64,000 nucleotides of DNA. Origin: Deinandra increscens subsp. villosa. Lineage: Eukaryota > Streptophyta > Magnoliopsida > Asterales > Asteraceae. Both the position numbers and the translations under genes were made by a program. A model generated the notes under the pieces. The model saw nothing but the letters and a program-made list of their open reading frames with translations, ran no database searches and was not told where the DNA came from. Below are positions 24,421 to 35,202 of this stretch, piece by piece. Every line of letters begins with the position of its first letter. Position 1 is the stretch's first letter. Location of the stretch: assembly GCA_039602395.1 (NCBI GenBank), contig JBCNJP010000017.1, positions 17,888,729 through 17,952,728 of the forward strand, in the 5' to 3' direction.

Positions 24421-25746
24421 CCATGTCGGTTTAAACATGATATTAATTAAGTTTGAAATATCATAACCGACTCAATAAATGAAAGTTGTTTGAGTCACTA
24501 CTACTAGTTAACCTGATTAATCTAATTTATTAATTGCTTATTTTAACTCATTTGATTAAACTTAGATCCATAAATGTGTTTAACTTGTCAACCTCATTTA
24601 GTTAAGCTAGTCGAGCACCAAACTATTTAACCCGCTTTTTATCATTTATTTTTTGTGTCTGGTGGGATTTGAATCCTTGACCTCCACATTAGAAGACAAG
24701 AGTATATCCACTCCACCAAATGGTGGGGGATTCAAATCCCAACAGACACAAAAAATAAATGATGAATTAAATAGATGTGGGTTAGAGGTTTTACCACAGT
24801 GGGCCTTAAGACGGTGGGTTTCCTCTGGGATGGATGCATGTGCAACATAGAGGGTCTTGGTTACTCGCACGGCCTGTGCTCGCAGCGTATCGTGGGTAGC
24901 ATCGTTTACCAGGATGAGACCCCCGAATAACCGAGTGTTTGCCGTTCAAAAAAATTTTAACCCACTTTTTACAACCTGTTAATCTATGTAAAATGTTTAC
25001 AAGTATATTAGATTGAACATGTTACAACTCGAAAATCCATTTAATTAGTCCTACGAATAATCATTCTTTCTCACGTCCGATTTTTTTATATTCTCAATTG
25101 TCTATTAACGATACAATTATCGTTTTTTTTTTCTTTCAGTGTACGTACATGAAACATTTATTTTTATACTAACCTTAGATCGTACACATACGAATTTATT
25201 TACGAACTAATAATCATTCTAGAAAGTGATGTTAGGGCAACAAAAAGACTTGATTCAAAGGTGTCAATTATATCGGATTAACAAGATGAAAGGTGAAATG
25301 TTAAACCCAAACAGGACTCATATCATGTTAAAAACATTAGTGCTAATTAGTATAAACTTAAAATTGTGTAACTTAAAAACAACCCACTTAACATGGTTAA
25401 TATGATGTTATGTTTTGTATAATCTTCATTTGCATTTACAAATAATAGGATTCCACAAATGGATCACTTTAACATGGAGTTCAATTGTTGTTTTAATGAA
25501 CACTGAGTTATATTATATACCAACTGCAAACATAACATAAAGTAGCCATGTTCTAGACCAATTTGAAACTAATATTTTTCTTTTAACAAAGTGGCATTTT
25601 TTAACACTAAATAAATCAATACATCATAGTTCACACGAGGATTTGAGCACCAACATTCTGCTTAGAAAACCAGCATTTTAACAGTAGCATGAATCCCAGA
25701 TTGTAGTATCAGAAAACCAACTTCATTTTCATATGAATTAATCAAT
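24421..25746. other. Left part of unit 3 (flank of zinc-finger copy 3)
   Basis: Non-coding apart from the SINE-like insert. It resembles 1740-2330 and 2970-3617, but lacks the hAT MITE present in unit 1. Confidence 0.5.
24642..24955 (+). mobile_element. SINE-like element with internal foldback
   Basis: Flanked by a 16-bp near-perfect duplication (TTTAACCCGCTTTTTA at 24626-24641, TTTAACCCACTTTTTA at 24956-24971). The right end is GCCGTTCAAAAAAATT, an A-rich tail. Long variable duplications plus an A-rich tail and no ORF suggest a SINE. The first half contains a foldback: 24644-24676 and 24728-24760 are inverted copies, 32 of 33 bases matching, containing GATTCAAATCC, which resembles a tRNA B-box. 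Unit 1 has no insert here (2203-2222). Confidence 0.6.
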
Positions 25747-26403
25747 TTAAGCATTTAACCCATCTAAACTCCTCACTCCCCTTGAAAGCATCATCAAGCA
25801 AAGAGCCCCTTTCAAAACTCCATCATCACCATCATCATAACTCAAACCACTGCTCGTATGGTGATCATGCTTAAAAGACTTGTACCTTGTGCATGATCTC
25901 TTTTTTCTTACCGGATTCGCAACTCCACCACAATGTTCCTCCGATGATGATTCATCAAACGGTCGAGATCTTTTCATCGAATGACATCTCATGTGACCGT
26001 ACAAACCCTTTTGTGATTCAAAAACCTTTCCACACTCTTTACACACAATCTTCTTCATCCACTCTCTTCTTGATTCACCATCATCTTTGTCGGAAAAAGA
26101 AGAAGAAGAAGAAACCCTCCAAGATCTTTTGGGATTTTCTCTTAAAACATACCCATTACCACCATAATCTTCATCTTCATCACTTTTCTTTTTCATTACG
26201 TCATCAAGATCAACACCCTTTTCGCCATTAACAGTTTCTTGAATACCCTTGCCGCCATTAAGGGCTTCTTGATCACCCTTTTTTCTGGAGATTGAAATTA
26301 ACCCTAAATGAACCCTCATGTGATCTCCTAGCTTTTTGCCGCTAGCAAAACCCTGTTTACAAACTCTACACACGTAACAGTTTTGTTGTTGATCTTCTTT
26401 CAT
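25747..26403 (-). CDS. C2H2 zinc-finger protein, copy 3 (218 aa)
   Basis: Intact single-exon paralogue of copy 1, likely a nuclear DNA-binding regulator. Finger 1 is CRVCKQGFASGKKLGDHMRVH (residues 12-32). Finger 2 begins VCKECGKVF and ends GHMRCH (about 121-141). As in copy 1 there are an acidic linker, a serine run, a basic VRKKRS patch near 168 and a C-terminal CLMMLSRG motif. It ends SLDGLNA. Differences from copy 1 are scattered substitutions plus a short indel near the HDHH stretch. Start chosen as the first Met, conserved in all three copies. Of the three, this copy best fits a working gene. Confidence 0.82.
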   Translation of the reverse strand: MKEDQQQNCYVCRVCKQGFASGKKLGDHMRVHLGLISISRKKGDQEALNGGKGIQETVNGEKGVDLDDVMKKKSDEDEDYGGNGYVLRENPKRSWRVSSSSSFSDKDDGESRREWMKKIVCKECGKVFESQKGLYGHMRCHSMKRSRPFDESSSEEHCGGVANPVRKKRSCTRYKSFKHDHHTSSGLSYDDGDDGVLKGALCLMMLSRGVRSLDGLNA

Positions 26404-26640
26404 GATTGAAGATCAAGAACGCCCATTTCAAAAGTTAGCAGAGAGTTGGAGGATATCAAGGAAGAAAAGAAAGCAGCGTAAAACCTGAATTAGAAATCAT
26501 AAACCCTAAAATCAACTATCTATTTCTCAGAAGTACGCACAGTTGGAATATATAATCGGTAAAAGTGTGTATAAAATATAAATGTGTGACGTGGGAACAA
26601 GCTTCGTATGGAAGCAAATATGCATTTTAAGCCGAGATAA
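26404..26640 (-). promoter_or_regulatory. Promoter region of zinc-finger copy 3
   Basis: One TGACGTGG motif at 26587-26594 and a TATA-like ATTATATATTCC at about 26535-26548 on the minus strand. Homology to the other two promoters ends near 26640. Confidence 0.4.
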
Positions 26641-26794
26641 CTATACCCACCCACGGCGGCTTAATCATTTTAATTTTAGAGGTCTTAAAACGAACTAAAA
26701 TTCCAAAGACCCTATTTTATTTGAACGTATGTAGTTTTTATGATCGTCACACTATACAAATATCAAATGAAATAAAACAAGTGCATATTATTTA

Positions 26795-27368
26795 AGGAAA
26801 AGTGAATACGGTGCTTTCACGCACCTAAGCTTAGACGCGAAACCCCTCAAAACTACATTGTTTTAGTTAATTTACATCAAAACTATGTCATTTTAATCAA
26901 TTTTCCTTAAAACCATTTTGATTAAAACCTATCCAATATAAAATATAAACCCAACAATTACTATTAAATCGGTAAGATTTCTTCTTCGCAGCTCCTCGTT
27001 GTCTATATATATAGTTAAAACCAAAAACATCGTTAAGGTCCTTTGTATTTTGTGACGTTTATTTGAAACCAAAATGAATAACATCATTTTTGAACCAACA
27101 TGAATAACTTCATTTTTGAACCAAAACGAATAACTTCATTTTTGAATGTGAATCATTTTTATCGATAATTGTTCTTACAAAATGATTACATGAACGGTTT
27201 GTGAAAAAAAATGATTTCATAAAGAATAAAATTAGGGAAAGTAGTTTGTATTTGTTTGTTTAATCATAAAAATGACGTAGTTTTGATGTAAATTAACTAA
27301 AATGGTGTAATTTTATAAGGTTTCGCGTCTAAGCTTAGGTGCGTGACAGCACCGTATTCACTTTTCCC
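26795..27368. mobile_element. MULE-type MITE (574 bp) with about 100-bp TIRs
   Basis: Starts AGGAAAAGTGAATACGGTGC and ends with its near-perfect inverse. Similarity between the arms continues for about 100 bp. Flanked by the 9-bp duplication TATTATTTA (26786-26794 and 27369-27377), typical of Mutator-like elements. No coding capacity. Confidence 0.9.
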
Positions 27369-27482
27369 TATTATTTATTATTATTTTCTTGTAAATTCTT
27401 GTTGAAAAAAGATGTCTAAAACTCAAGATTCATTTGATTTACTATAGAGACACCCGTGACTATACCATGAGGTAGATAAAAA

Positions 27483-29080
27483 AGGATCTTTATACAAACC
27501 GAATGTTTAGTAAACCGTTATGTGGGAAGCTCATTTATGTTTGTTCTTTTAATATATAAATGAATATGGACAAGGAATTCCGTTCGTTTATATTCATTTG
27601 GTTACATGAACGAACAGGACATAGGTCATGTTCGTTCGTTCATTTGTGTTCATGAACGTTGAGTAATGTGTTAACTTATGTTCGTAAGTTCGCATTCATT
27701 CATGTTTATTTATTTATGGAAAATTGGATTTAAATAATCGCAACTTTTGAGTGGTGGCCGATAATAATCTCACTTTTAATAATAACTCCCAGTAGTCCCA
27801 ACTTTCACCTTATTTACTAAAAATGGCCCCGGCGTTAAAAAACTTAACGATGTTAAGATTTCTTTTCAACCCCAATCTTTAATCCAATATAACTTCTTTA
27901 AATCTTGATAAAAATTCAATCCGTAAGTTACAATGACCTAATGATGAAAACCCGAATCTATAGCAACAAGAATCATTGAAAACCATCAGGAATTGGTCAA
28001 TACACCATTGTTGAAGCTTCATGAAGAAGATGAAGTTGTGAAATTTAAAATTCGATCAAAACTCCATGAAAATCAATTCCGTAACTTGATGTAGATTCGT
28101 GAGAACATGCTAAATCTGCCGGAATCGACCAATAGCATAGATACAATGGAATTGATGCTCAATATTTTTTATCCAAAGTCATGAAAAAAGCGTAACTTTG
28201 ATGCTCTCGTTCATCATCATAATCTCTTTAAAACCTAAGCAATATAGATCTAGTTTTATTCGGTTTTTCGTCATGAGTTCATAGCAGCTTACGGATTGAC
28301 TTTTTATCAAGATTTGAAGAAGTTATGATGGATTAAAAATTGGAGTTGAAAAGAAATTGATAAAAAACTTAACGGTATTAAGTACTTTAACGACGGGACC
28401 ATTATTAGTAAATAGGGTGAAAAGTGTGACCATTGGGAGTTATTATTAAAAGTGAGATTATTATTAGTCAATCCTCAAAAGTTGGGATTAATTAAATCCA
28501 ATTTTTCTTTATTTATTAGATTTTTATTTTACTTTTTAAATACTTAGTTTTTTACCTAACATTTAAACTAGGACATATTCTCTATAGACTTTAAGAAATA
28601 TTGGGACATATTCTCCGTAGACTTTAAACGGGTTCTTGACTCGGTGAGTTGGTCATACTTGGATCTTATATTACAACAAATGTGTTTCCAGACATCTGAA
28701 GGAAATAGATTGGGAGTTGTTATCTTCAGGTTGAATACTTATCAATGGGTCACCCTACGGTGGGTTTAATGTGTCACTTGGGCTTCATCAGAGCGACCCA
28801 ATATCACCATTCATGTTTGCCATTATTACAGAGTCCCTGCATGTCATAACCATTAGAGCTCGTAGGGTGTTTAGAGGGATTGAGTTGACAAATAACAGGT
28901 TGATATTATCATATATGTTTTATTCAAATATTTTAGTTTTTATGGAAGAAGCAACGGTATCAAATATGGTAAATCTAGCTTGAAGAAGCTTGGTTTCCAT
29001 TCATTAATTTTTTTACTTTTTAAATTAAATTACATAAGTAGCTTGGTTTCCCTATATTAAATCGATTTAATAAGTTATAT
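27483..29080 (+). pseudogene. LINE reverse-transcriptase fragment, right copy
   Basis: Same fragment as 565-1420, interrupted by the MITE at 27718-28507. The reverse-transcriptase part is at about 28600-28985: DFKRVLDSVSWSYLDLIL, then in another frame GLHQSDPISPFMFAIITESL and LSYMFYSNILVFM, the last where LINEs carry the Y-A-D-D box, here Y-S-N-I. The catalytic aspartates are lost, so it is dead. Confidence 0.65.
27718..28507. mobile_element. MULE-type MITE (790 bp) with about 130-bp TIRs
   Basis: Ends GGAAAATTGGATTT and AAATCCAATTTTTC. The arms stay similar for about 130 bp. The 9-bp duplication TTTATTTAT (27709-27717, 28508-28516) flanks it, and 810-833 in the paralogous LINE fragment shows the uninterrupted site. 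Confidence 0.92.
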
Positions 29081-29144
29081 TATAAAGCTAAGAAATGAGG
29101 CTTGTGTATTAAATTAGCTTTAGGTGGTTTGGGATTGTTATAGA

Positions 29145-29535
29145 TGTTGGACATTTAATTATGTAATGTTCTAGTGGGCTAGTGTTTTACCCGAATGGGC
29201 TAGGCAGGATGAGCTTCGGCCCACGTACTGTTATGTGTGTGTATATATATAAACACACATAAGCCATCTAGTTTAGGGTTGGCCTTTTGAAGAGTAAAAT
29301 TAAGTGAGACAGAGGGAGACTAAAGGGGAAATCGAAATTCTCCGAGAAAACCAGGTGAACCAGACGAATTCTAAAGTACATCGTGTGCATCATTTTATAG
29401 GTTAATCGTATTCAACATTATTGTGTTTATTTCGATTTCTGTTTCTTCGTTATATTCTTGAATCGTCCAATTACTTGGATTTCGCACTTGTAATCGGTAG
29501 AGATATCGTGTTTAGACCTTAATTCGTGACTTACA
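29145..29535 (+). repeat. 5' LTR of a degraded copia-like element
   Basis: 391 bp from TGTTGGACATTT to GACTTACA. A TATATATAAAC promoter-like box lies at about 29243-29253. One base after its end comes TTGGTATCAAAGGCAAG, a primer-binding site for initiator-Met tRNA. No matching 3' LTR was found in the window. Confidence 0.75.
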
Positions 29536-30660
29536 ATTGGTATCAAAGGCAAGAAACTGTTGTTTCATGGCTCGCACGATATTAATTCAAGAAGTTCTAA
29601 CAACTTCTGTTGAGTTTTAATGAGATTTTGCAGGTTTTCGATCCCAACACCAGTGGTTTTCGGTTCTGGAAAGTGTTTTCAGTTTTGTTTTGTATGATAC
29701 TCGACTAAACGGTTGAGTTTGATTACAGATATTGAGGGTTATTTGCGTGAATTGGTGGTTTTTGCAGTATTTTCGATAATCATCTAGTGATTTTCGGTTC
29801 TGGAGAGACGAATTCAGCAATTTTTTGGTTGAGAGATAAGTTTGGAAAGTATTTTATTGAGGGACTTCAGGTTTTCGGTCGATCAGGAGGTTCTCGGTCG
29901 AAAAGGTGGTTGTCGGTCCATTTTGCGGGCAAAAGTGCAAGTATTGGTTATTTTCACTAAAACGGGCGTAACTGGGGCTACGTTTAGAGTTAGAAGGCCT
30001 ATAACTAGTCAAAATCCACTTCTAAGGCCTCCATATTTACATCTAAAGTTTTTGGTGGTTTTTACGAGTTTTGCCGTTCTAAAGCTTTGAAAGTTTCGTT
30101 TGTTCAAACACAGAAGATCATGGCAGATACTCAAGCTAGTACTTTTGGACTCCTTCTTTCAGTTAAGGAATGCTCTAACTTTGCTTGCTTAGAATCTGTC
30201 CAACAGTATAGGAATCTATGGTTATGTGAACAAAGAGACCATATGAATACTGAGGCAAAACTAGTGAGAGTTGAGAATCAAGAAAAGAAACTTCAAGAAC
30301 AACTTAAAGCCGACAAAAGGTTATTTTATAATTGCATGAAGAGCTCAGTCAGAAGACAGGTCTTTACGAGAAGCTTTGCGAACAAATTACTAAAGGCGAT
30401 GATGACAAGCAGAAGACCATTAATGCTTATGGAGCTTTGATTTGTAACTCCGAGAACTGTTCAAACCCTCGATATGCTGAAATGATTGAGTTCTATAAAG
30501 ACAGGCATGACAATATGAAAAGGGAATGTGAAGAAGCTCGAGGTGCAACACTCAATGTTCAACATAAGAGAAGACTTACAAAGAGAAAATAGAAGCACAG
30601 AAGGTTGATCTAAAAGTCCAACTAGAGATTGTCAGCCAAAAGACAGTCCTGTACAACCGT
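29536..30660 (+). pseudogene. Truncated copia-like leader and gag
   Basis: Leader 29537-30119, then a Gag-like frame from the ATG at 30120 (MADTQASTFGLLLSVKEC) rich in charged, coiled-coil-forming residues. A frameshift near 30340-30400 moves it into the frame 30332-30592 (AEMIEFYKDRHDNMKRE), and stops follow. Protease, integrase and reverse transcriptase are absent. The leader has scattered TTTTCGGTC words like those in the hairpin array of the element at 32493-38786, so the two may be related. Confidence 0.55.
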
Positions 30661-32041
30661 ACCCAATGAGAAATAACCGCTTTAAAACTATAGCTATATG
30701 AATTGTAGAACAAATACAATGAGCTGCAAGTTTCTCTAGGTAAAAATAAACTAGTAGAGCAACGCATGATCGAATCCACCAAACTTCTCTACAACTCAAT
30801 TGATCGCCTGCAAGTTGTGAAGAACAAAACTGAGTTCGGGTATACTCCTCCCACTTTGCAAAGTGATCACATAGGAATGCCCCTTGCCCAGATTGAACTT
30901 GATCAATTGCCTGGCCATCATGACGTATGGTAAAGGTGAAAGTAGCTCCTAAATAGTCGCCAAGAAGAAGATTTCTTAAGCTGAAAAGGATGCTAATGAT
31001 TCAAACTCTTTTAATGTATCTATGAATTTGTAAAGTGTGCAAGTTTAAAAATGATAAAGAGACAACTACATCTAGAGCTAGTGATGCATACAAAGTGACA
31101 GTGGATGTTTCTAAGATAATGTTGGATAACAGAATTACAATAGCTGTCATAAATCTAATTCTGAGTGTGTGGAGGTGCAAGTTCTGATGAGGTGAAAATT
31201 ATGGTTGCTGATGTGACAATTCGTCATTTTAGGTCTTTATTCTGACTTAACTGAACTCAAACTGTTATAAATGCGGTGTGAACATTCATGTGTTGACTGT
31301 GTTTACTTTAACAAATTAGTCTTGTATAACCATCGCTGCGAGCATGCACTTGAGTCTAGACGTTTGATATTCTATAATATTATGTAAATCATACGTTATG
31401 ATTTCATGTAAACGTTTCGTCATTCTATGTGGCAATTGAACTTATGATTTTATGTGATATATATGTATATATATATGCACATTATATTTTATTATTTTAC
31501 GTGACAATGAGTCATGTAATAATACGTAACGTTCCTATTATTTTATGTGAGTATATATACATATCGTTATGATTTTATGTCCACCATTTTATGTGAACTT
31601 AAAGTAAATAATTATAAAGTATTATTTATGATTTTATGTGAAGTCCTAAGGTTTATGTTTTTATAAAACGTCACACACTAAAAATGTGTTGGTATATATG
31701 CGTTTAGTCCGTGCCCAAGTTGGTCCCGTTAACTCCGTTAGAGCTTGTTAACATTTTCTAAACTTCGAGGAGTCAGTTCTGCAATTTCCTAAACTTGCTT
31801 TCTAGTCATCCAAACCTGGGGGGGGGGGGGGGCTGTCTTGCCATTACCTAATCTTGCAAGCTCATTATGTATCTACGCGAGGGACCACTTGTGCCAAATT
31901 GAGGAAGTGGATTACAAGCATTCATGTCGACCGATCTGTTAATCGGTTGATTGCTCGGTGTAACCTCCGCCCTCAATAATCACCTCTTGATCTTATTCTC
32001 GCATCCAACATCTCATCCTCTCTCGTTTCTACTCTTGTTCC
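30661..32041. other. Degenerate retroelement tail and unclassified DNA
   Basis: Beyond 30660 only broken frames resembling the gag continuation are seen. Between 31396 and 31645 a short motif close to TTATGATTTTATGTGA recurs about seven times at irregular spacing. A G-run lies at 31819-31832. The stretch ends at the copia LTR edge at 32042. Confidence 0.4.
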
Positions 32042-33017
32042 TGTGAAGTTTGGTGAAACTAAACACGGTAACAACAACAGAATCAAGGAAAAATCGAATA
32101 CGAACGAATTGAAAGAAAAAACAACAATCAATATGTACACGATACAACAGAAAGAAGATGTAATCTCTACAAGATTATCATTGTGATGACCTTGACTTAT
32201 GAACTGAATGAAACGAGCAAAAAACGGAGACCTATCACTGAAACCCTAGCAGAGCGAAAGAGATGATGATCGTCTAAGTGAAGAAGCTCGAATGACCAAA
32301 ACCCTAAGCGAAAACTCCTTATATACGGCCCAGCTCCAGCTGCATCCTCCTCCACTCTTGGCATGCTACAAGCCCATTCCATCCAAGCCCATTTGTTCTT
32401 AACAGAGGCCCACATCTATACAACAAATAAAAACCTTTGTAACATTTGCATAAAATTTGAATTAATAAAAAGAAATGGAATTATAACATTTCTGTAAGTC
32501 CCGAAACGGTCCAAACACGATATCTAATCCAATCAAGACCGTGCGGAATCCGGTTTGATTGGTGATTCAAGAACAATCAAATAATGATAATACTAACAAT
32601 CGAAACAATATGAAATAACAAACCGAGATTGAAGAATCCTTGATTAAAACCTTGGTTGCAATACACCGGATCGAAATTCTCTATGGAGAATTTTGATAAT
32701 CACCTTGACCCCTTCCCACAATCAACAACACCAGCAAACTATTCTAAACAACAATAGGTTCTATTTATAGGAGATGATTAGCTTGTTTTTCAAGCTAATC
32801 TCCTATACCCTAAATAACTCAAATTCCCGTATTTGACAATTCAGGCCCAATAAACTCCACCTAAACTCATTCTAAATGAGCCCAAACATGTCTAAATTGG
32901 CCCAATGACCCAATATAACCATAACCCATCTAATTTTCACCTATTCTATCACTTAGGCCTTCAAAATATTCCGCCAATAGGTGATTTAATACACAAGCCA
33001 TAAATTATTCCCTTACA

Positions 33018-35202
33018 ATCTTCCCCTTGGCTTGTGATATTACATGTCTTCTACATTCAATCTTCAGAAGTTGCAGACTTCTCCTTGGCTTGAGCATGGG
33101 TTGGTGAAGATTCTTTTCTTGAACGATCTTCATTGGGCAGCAACGGACGAGTTCTGGGAGTTTTCTCTCAATCAGCATCTGCTTGGACTTCAAATGACAA
33201 ACAAGTAATGAGAGGAGGATTCTCAAATACTTGCTCCTTCTTGAAAACTGTTGAGTCCTTGCTGAAACATCAGTAACTGTCTTGACTTGCCATTAACTTC
33301 AGAGGATAAAAATGAAAACCTCTATCTTGGCATCCTTGATTGTAGATCTTGAACTGAAGGCATTTAGCTTCCCCTCAACATACGAACAATGTCTTTTGAG
33401 TCTTTGGAAGCTTTTCTTGAACAACCAACAAACTTCCCCTAAGCATAGGGTAAGTCCTTTTCCGGCTGGTTCTTCAACACGAACAATTAGCAGCACTCAT
33501 TGACTTTTCTTTTCCATAACATTTCATTTGCATTTAACCTGCCATACATGGAACAAACACAGACACTAACCAGCATATGATACCTGGTTACTGGGTTAGC
33601 ATTATTTAACCAAACAACTTCCCCTGAACCCGAGGGGGAGGTCACACCTTCTTGCACAAAACCCAAAAAAAACCTTTAAATTAACCTGGCCATGGTTGAA
33701 AAATAAACAATAAAAACTTAAGATAATACAAAAGAAAAATAAAAATAAAAACAAACATACCAAATTACTAAACGAGAAGGTTTCTATGGGATCAAACCGT
33801 ATGAATCTGACTGAGGAACCCTTTTCTGCTTCTGTTACTCGAACACGTCTAGGTGATTGCCAATATACTGATCCACTTTAAACTCAAACCCTTTTCTTAA
33901 TCAGGCTGTTTGTCACTTTATTATCTTTTATTGGTGCATTAATTATGAACAGCAAGTGGGTTTCAACAAATCCTAGGTACATGTTATTACACACTATCAA
34001 GCACATAAATTCCCTACCACATATTTTCACAACCTGATCCAGAAGTTTGAAACTGAGCTCCAGACTGGATTGAGAAGAGAAAGAATAGATCACATAGAAT
34101 TTTTGGGTATAATATACAAAGTCAACTGAATTTTTGAAACATTTTTAGTAATGCTCTCATCAGTGACAAAGGCTGAGGGTTTTGGACACTTGAGGGTCTC
34201 TTTTGATGTGCTCTTTGGCATCTTTTGGGTGTATATTAATTTTTTTTATTTTTTGATTTTAGATGATCTAGAAGTACGTATGTATGGACAACTCCAGGTC
34301 ATTGCTCACGCAAAGCAGAGGAGAGCCTTACATACATGTGAAGCATCCCCAGGTCATTGCTCACGCAAAGCAGAGGGGACACCGACTTTTTGAGCTCAAT
34401 TTCACACTCTTGGAGACAAGCGTGTGTATCGGGAACTTGAACATGCAGTCAAATAGAAATGCAATTAACCTAAGTGATGTACCCATCAAACTGCCATACG
34501 TTATCTTTAAGTGTGTAACGCATACCTTTTCAGATTTTAGAGCCGAGCCTACCAGCATATCACCATGGATCATGTCTTTCACATCTGCCTTACGCGTGTC
34601 AGCCATCTCCAAAACGGAAATTTATTTCACTTCCCACCTTCTCAAACACACAAACAAAAGATTAAAAATTAAAAAGCAAAAGATTAAAAATTAAAAAGCA
34701 CAATTTTGGGGTCTACTATTTCATCTTGTCTATTCTTCCCCTTGCTTTTTGATTTTTAAGAACAACACACCAACTAAAACTAAAACTCTATTTTTGTAGT
34801 TTAGATTTTTTTTTTTTTTTTTTTATGATTTTGTTTTTTTTTTTTTTTTTTTTAATTTTTTTTATTTTTTTTTTATGAACGCACTGACACATCACTAAAT
34901 AATTACTAAAACTGGCCAAGCTAACCTTCAAAGTTTTTCTTTTGAACATTTTTCAGAACTGGGTTTTGTTTCATGCACAACTATACTTCACATCAAATTA
35001 GCCAAGAAACAAACAATTAAGACAATGTTACCTTTTTTCTGCTGATTTTGTTTTACCTCTCACAAGGAAACATACCCTCCATTGAAATCTTCATGTCATG
35101 TGGTAGAGAGATGCCTCCTATCCTGTGCCTGGAACAATCACTATCACAAACAAACAAGGTTAATGAAAGTCCTCCTTGACTGTTCCTGCACAATGTGAGA
35201 GA
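33018..35202 (-). other. Non-coding 3' part of the Gag-only element
   Basis: No pol motif was found on either strand. It contains a direct repeat of CAGGTCATTGCTCACGCAAA (about 34295 and 34351) and long T-runs at 34808-34870. It appears to replace the pol region of an autonomous relative. Confidence 0.5.

Noticed and set aside
24653..24870. tRNA gene suspected from GATTCAAATCC
   Set aside because: Only a B-box-like word is present, on both arms of a foldback; no A box or cloverleaf.
25887..26231. 114-codon plus-strand ORF
   Set aside because: Antisense shadow of zinc-finger copy 3.
33312..34694. Several 60-136-codon ORFs in the Gag-only element
   Set aside because: No similarity to pol motifs, both strands open by chance, interrupted by direct repeats and T-runs.
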